From positions 37,653 through 69,596 of the forward strand of contig SZWC01001610.1 of assembly GCA_023375785.1 (NCBI GenBank): a DNA stretch of 31,944 bases. Reading direction: 5' to 3'. Shown here piece after piece: positions 28,784 through 31,944 of the stretch. Each line of letters starts with the position of its first letter. Position 1 is the stretch's first letter. Source of the DNA: Penium margaritaceum (Eukaryota > Streptophyta > Zygnematophyceae > Desmidiales > Peniaceae). Position numbers and translations under genes: made by a program. The notes under the pieces are model-generated. The model worked only from the letters and a program-made list of their open reading frames with translations. It made no database searches and was not told the DNA's origin.

Positions 28784-29450
28784 CGACAAAGATACACCGG
28801 CGAGTCCGCGGGTCCATCTTGTCCCACCCCTCCCATGCCTGCACAACAGCATGTGCAACGCAGCCAAACGTGCGAAGGTGAGCCATAGTTGGCTTCCTCC
28901 CTCTCCACACCTCTTGTGGCATCTCCTACACCTTGGACTCCGCGTCTTTTAGCGGCTTCATCGGCGTCAGGCTCATGATGTACGCCATTGTCCGTGCCGC
29001 CTCGCCCCTGTACCATTGCGCGAGGCTGACATTGCTCAACATGGACCGGACCATGTCGAGGATGGTGCGGTTCGCCCTCTCGGTGACACTGTTCTTCTGT
29101 AGAGAATGTGGCATAGTTTTCTGCCATGTTATCCCCTTGCTCTTCATCCATGCTGAGAATCCCTCGTACTTGCTACCGCTGTCACTCCGGAACACCTTCA
29201 CCTTCAACAATGTTTGCTGCTCCACTACTGCCACAAACTCCTGCATGCACAGCAAGACATCGCTCTTCCTCTAGATGATGTAGGGGTAGAGCTTGCAGGT
29301 GTGATCGTTGATGAAGTTCACAAAGAAGCAAGCGCCTCCGATGGAGCTCCCAAATGGTCTGCACACATCTGTGTACACCAACTCCAACTTTGTCGATGCA
29401 CGCGTCCCTTTGCCATGAAACGGCTACCGTGTCACCTTGCCGACCACTCA
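28784..29450 (-). pseudogene. int: copia-2 integrase core
   Basis: The readable order is KLELVYTDVCRPFGSS (first catalytic Asp), FVNFINDHTCKLYPYI, KVKVFRSDSGSKYEGFSAWM (second Asp), KNSVTERANRTILDMVRSML (catalytic Glu kept), then PQEVWRGRKPTMAHLRTFGC and KMDPRTRRCIFV, where the solo LTR cuts in. The D,D,E triad is therefore intact at sequence level, unlike copia-1. Stops near 29450, 29275 and 28925 and frame changes inactivate it. The enzyme would insert element cDNA in the genome. Confidence 0.85.
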
Positions 29451-29910
29451 TGGCTCGCACACGTCATTCTTGGCTGCATCGAGGTTCTTGACCTCAAGAC
29501 CCCATACCACTTCCTTCTTTTCGATGTCGCATATGGTTGAGAGAGCAATGTGACACAGGCGGCAATGCCATGGGTCCAAGTCTCCATCGTCCTTCTTCGC
29601 GAGGTGGGCGACATCCGACCGCGCCCAACTGTCAAGGATCTTTGCATGGAGCACGTACAAGTCGTCCTCTTGCTTTCTACGTGTAATTACCTTGTCGTCC
29701 CCCTCCTTCGGGATGATGGCCTCCTTGTTGAAGAGCACCTCCAGCCCCTTGTTAGTAAGACGGCTCACTGACAGTAGATTTGCCCCAAAGTCTGGCATGT
29801 TGAGCATGTCATGAATTGTGCTGGTGAAAGCCTCCCCGTCCACATCCACCCCAATGCGAACATTGCCTTCACCGGCAGCCAAATCTGTTTTGGCATTGGC
29901 CATTGCCATG
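29451..29910 (-). pseudogene. pro: copia-2 protease C-terminal half and pre-integrase domain
   Basis: The open frame 29909-29448 reads MLNMPDFGANLLSVSRLTNK, the end motif of copia protease, then DDLYVLHAKI, and the GAG-pre-integrase region DPWHCRLCHIALSTI and VCEP with the zinc-binding His and first Cys. The catalytic DSG lies upstream (about 29940-29910), where the frame reads T-stop-GA, so it is destroyed. The ATG at 29909 is internal, not a true start. Confidence 0.75.
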
Positions 29911-29994
29911 CGTCAATCCAAGGCACCCTAGGTGACGAATGCCATGGGCTTGCATTGCGTGTGGTGGCCCGATCATGGATACTCCCGGATCTGT

Positions 29995-30832
29995 CATGTT
30001 AGCGGACTCCTTTGCCATTATTGCATGGTTGTCCTCCTTTTCAGCCATCCCGGGCTGGTCCGACTTCCTGTTGGGACAGTTTCATGTGTAGTGGCCTTCT
30101 TTGTCACACATGTAGCACTCCCCTTTCTTGTCACCTTTCCTGGTGCCCTGCTTGGCACCCTTCCCCTTCTTGCCTTCCCCTCCACCTTGAGGGAGGACGG
30201 CATAGGCGGAACTTGACGTTGCCCCGCTCTCTCTCCCACCACGCCGCATCCATTCATTGCGAATGTACTCAGCTACCTTCGGGTACTTGAGCTCATTGTC
30301 GGACGAGTCGCCTACGACTGTGATCATGGGACTCCAACTGTCCGGCAAGGCCAGGAGGAGGATCATGGCTTGCAGCTGAGGGTCGACCTTCCATCCGGTG
30401 GCTACGCACTCGGCAGGGAGGGACTCGATCTGCTGTAGGATCTCCATGATGTCGTCGCCTTCGTTGGCTCGGAGGTTGACGAGCCTCTTGAAGACAAAAA
30501 TTTGCTTAGCAAGGTTGGTGGATAGGTTAATAGTGCATAACTTCTTCTAGGCCTCTGCGGCCTCCGTGCATCCTTGAATTAGTGCACCAACAAAGAGAGT
30601 TGGTGACCAAACTCTCTAACACCAACAAAGCAAGCGCCTTCTTGTTACACGTTTTGTACTTGTCCACTTCCTTCGGTTTCGCAGATCCCGGAGGGAATTT
30701 CTCCTCACCCTTGACCAGCTCAAGCAAGTTCTTGTCATTGAGGTAGACCTCAAACTTCCACCTCTACAAGGGGAAGCCATTCCTGTCGAACTTTGTGACG
30801 GCACCGATGCTCTCTTGCTCAGTCGTTGTCAT
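29995..30832 (-). pseudogene. gag: copia-2 gag
   Basis: The start ATG at 30832-30830 opens MTTTEQESIGAVTKFDRNGF, then PL-stop-RWKFEVYL, the copia Gag opening. The Trp before RWKF has become a TAG-type stop. LLELVKGEEKFPPGS and a frame change near 30600 lead to IMEILQQIESLPAECV, WKVDPQLQAMILLLALPDSW and AEYIRNEWMRRGGRE. A Lys-rich linker and zinc knuckle CYMCDKEGHYT-stop-NCP follow. All four metal ligands are kept, but a TGA (minus strand, 30084-30082) interrupts the knuckle. Confidence 0.82.
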
Positions 30833-30875
30833 GCCACGTGGGGGTTGCGTATAGAGCTAGGGTCCTTCTAGGCAT

Positions 30876-30892
30876 GTGGGCCCATAACCCTT
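30876..30892 (-). other. copia-2 primer-binding site, initiator tRNA-Met anticodon arm type
   Basis: On the minus strand AAGGGTTATGGGCCCAC follows the 5' LTR end. GGGTTATGGGCCCAC is a perfect complement of the anticodon arm GTGGGCCCATAACCC of plant-type initiator tRNA-Met, as I recall that tRNA. It shows copia-style half-tRNA priming. Confidence 0.75.
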
Positions 30893-31610
30893 TGTTGGAA
30901 TTAGTGGGTTTAGATTCACACTCAAGGATGCCTAGCTCTCACTGACACACGCTACCGGTGTTTAGGGCAGCTAATGAACACCAATGGTGAAGAGTGTGGA
31001 GCACAAGGATCACTGATGTGAGTGGACTGAACACGTTGCATTCAGAAGAACTGAATCGAAACACGTTTTCTTTGTTAGCGTATTGAGATTATATCAGATC
31101 CTTTTAGCATGTGATCTAAGTTTTCCAACACATCCAAGGACATAAAAATTGGAGCAGTAGGGCCCCTACTACCGCCGTTGAAGTAACCCACCTTGCCCAC
31201 CTTGCCTTACAAGCTAGGCAACGTGAGGCGCTTCGATGACGACCCGTCAGAGCGCCTTTCCTCGCCCAGAAGTCATGGAGAGTGTCACCCTAGTCAAGGA
31301 GGTCCCTCTGGTCACTTCATTCATGCCCCAGCTGCATTTGGAGATCATTGGAGATGAACACTGATCACTGGTGGTGGATTATCCCGCCACCCATGGCGGG
31401 TACCAGATTCCACCCGTTCAACACCCGAACTTCGGGCTAGGATAACTTTCTTAATACTCACTCAAATTGAGCAATCCAAAACTCGATCCTGCATGGAAAA
31501 ATCCAAGGAATCCAGATGAAAATTCAGATCAAGTGTTCGACCAATCCTCAGTGTTCGAACCAGGGAGTAGTATCAACGCCACTCATGGCAAGGAGCACAA
31601 CATGTCAACA
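30893..31610 (-). repeat. copia-2 5' LTR
   Basis: 718 bp with TGTTG/CAACA termini, matching the 3' LTR. It contains a TTGATACTACTCCCTGG then TTCGAAC stretch near its 5' end, which is B-box-like, but no A box is seen. U3/R/U5 limits are not resolved. Confidence 0.88.
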
Positions 31611-31944
31611 CTTTGTCCCCTTCCTATCCTCCCCCTCATCATCTTCTCCTTAATCCTCTTCCCTCCTTTCCTCTCCCTCTTTCTCCTCTACTCCGCCTAC
31701 ATCCTTTCTGCCCCCCGTACTTCTCTACCTCTCCTCCTCTCCATCCTCTCACACTCTTTCTATCTTCTTCTCCTCCTCTTCTTCCTTCATCTTCTTCCCC
31801 CCCTCTCTCTTCCATCCTCCCCTCCCTCACCACTATCTTGCTCCCTGTCCTCCTACACACGATTCTTCATCTCCTTATCCTTGTGCTTGTCCCATCCCTC
31901 TTGTTTATCCTCTCCCATCTCTCTCTCTCTCTCTCTCTCTCTCT
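31611..31944. repeat. Polypyrimidine tract ending in (CT)13
   Basis: The plus strand is almost wholly C and T, with few purines, from about 31611. It closes with 13 CT units (31919-31944). The minus frame here is Arg/Glu/Gly low complexity, not a gene. Confidence 0.9.

Larger units (their letters stand above)
24952..31610 (-). mobile_element. Ty1/copia element copia-2, near-complete but dead
   Basis: Read on the minus strand: 5' LTR (31610-30893), perfect primer site, gag, protease, integrase (split by a solo LTR), RT, RNase H, polypurine tract, 3' LTR (25646-24952). The family differs from copia-1 in protein sequence and LTRs. The outer end of the 3' LTR has lost about 31 bp where it meets the chromovirus LTR, so no target duplication can be checked. 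All domains carry stops or frameshifts. Confidence 0.9.

Noticed and set aside
29214..29540. Plus-strand 108-codon frame
   Set aside because: It lies opposite clear copia integrase motifs and has no domain of its own.
31639..31860. Arg/Glu-rich minus-strand protein
   Set aside because: It is a translation of a polypyrimidine tract.

Overview
The window looks like nuclear, non-coding DNA from a green-lineage (streptophyte) eukaryote, packed with old transposable elements. No intact gene of known cellular function, rRNA, functional tRNA or CRISPR is visible. The plant-lineage guess rests on the Ty1/copia and chromovirus types, on TG...CA LTRs, and on copia primer-binding sites that match the anticodon arm of plant-type initiator tRNA-Met. 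A charophyte or bryophyte is possible, but nothing proves it. Almost every coding stretch carries stops or frameshifts. Several runs of N sit in assembly gaps.

Layout. 1-5240: low-complexity DNA (poly-G edge, GCA/GTA-rich and CAG-like tracts, a GC-rich hairpin segment) with no supportable gene. 5242-7195: a decaying, internally repetitive hypothetical coding region with a perfect 36-bp palindrome. 7200-9345: an approximately 2.1-kb imperfect palindrome whose two arms are head-to-head copies of a Ty3/gypsy LTR plus gag start. The right arm runs on as a broken gypsy element (gag, aspartic protease, start of reverse transcriptase) to about 11.1 kb. 11430-13530 (+) and 13566-14030 plus 21781-23757 (-): two copies of a DDE_1 (pogo/Tigger-like) DNA transposon arranged tail to tail as a second giant palindrome centred near 13548. 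The second copy is split by a complete but dead Ty1/copia element, copia-1 (14031-21780, +). The 5' LTR of copia-1 is itself split by a 951-bp insertion with a 10-bp target duplication. 23745-24951 (+): integrase C-terminus, chromodomain, polypurine tract and 3' LTR of a chromovirus. 24952-31610 (-): a second copia element, copia-2, with two LTRs, and a 700-bp solo LTR of another family nested in its integrase. 31611-31944: a polypyrimidine tract ending in (CT)13.

How it fits together. The order of nesting can be read directly: DNA transposon, then copia-1 inside it, then a small element inside the copia-1 LTR; and separately copia-2, then a solo LTR inside it. The most unusual signals are the two multi-kb fold-back structures with no spacer, an approximately 20-bp-phased array of TCTAGA palindromes upstream of a TATA box in the solo LTR, tRNA-like A/B-box modules inside copia LTRs, and copia primer sites matching the anticodon arm of initiator tRNA. 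Three assembly gaps are flanked by near-perfect direct duplications. These are probably unmerged contig ends and create false tandem repeats in the element reading frames.
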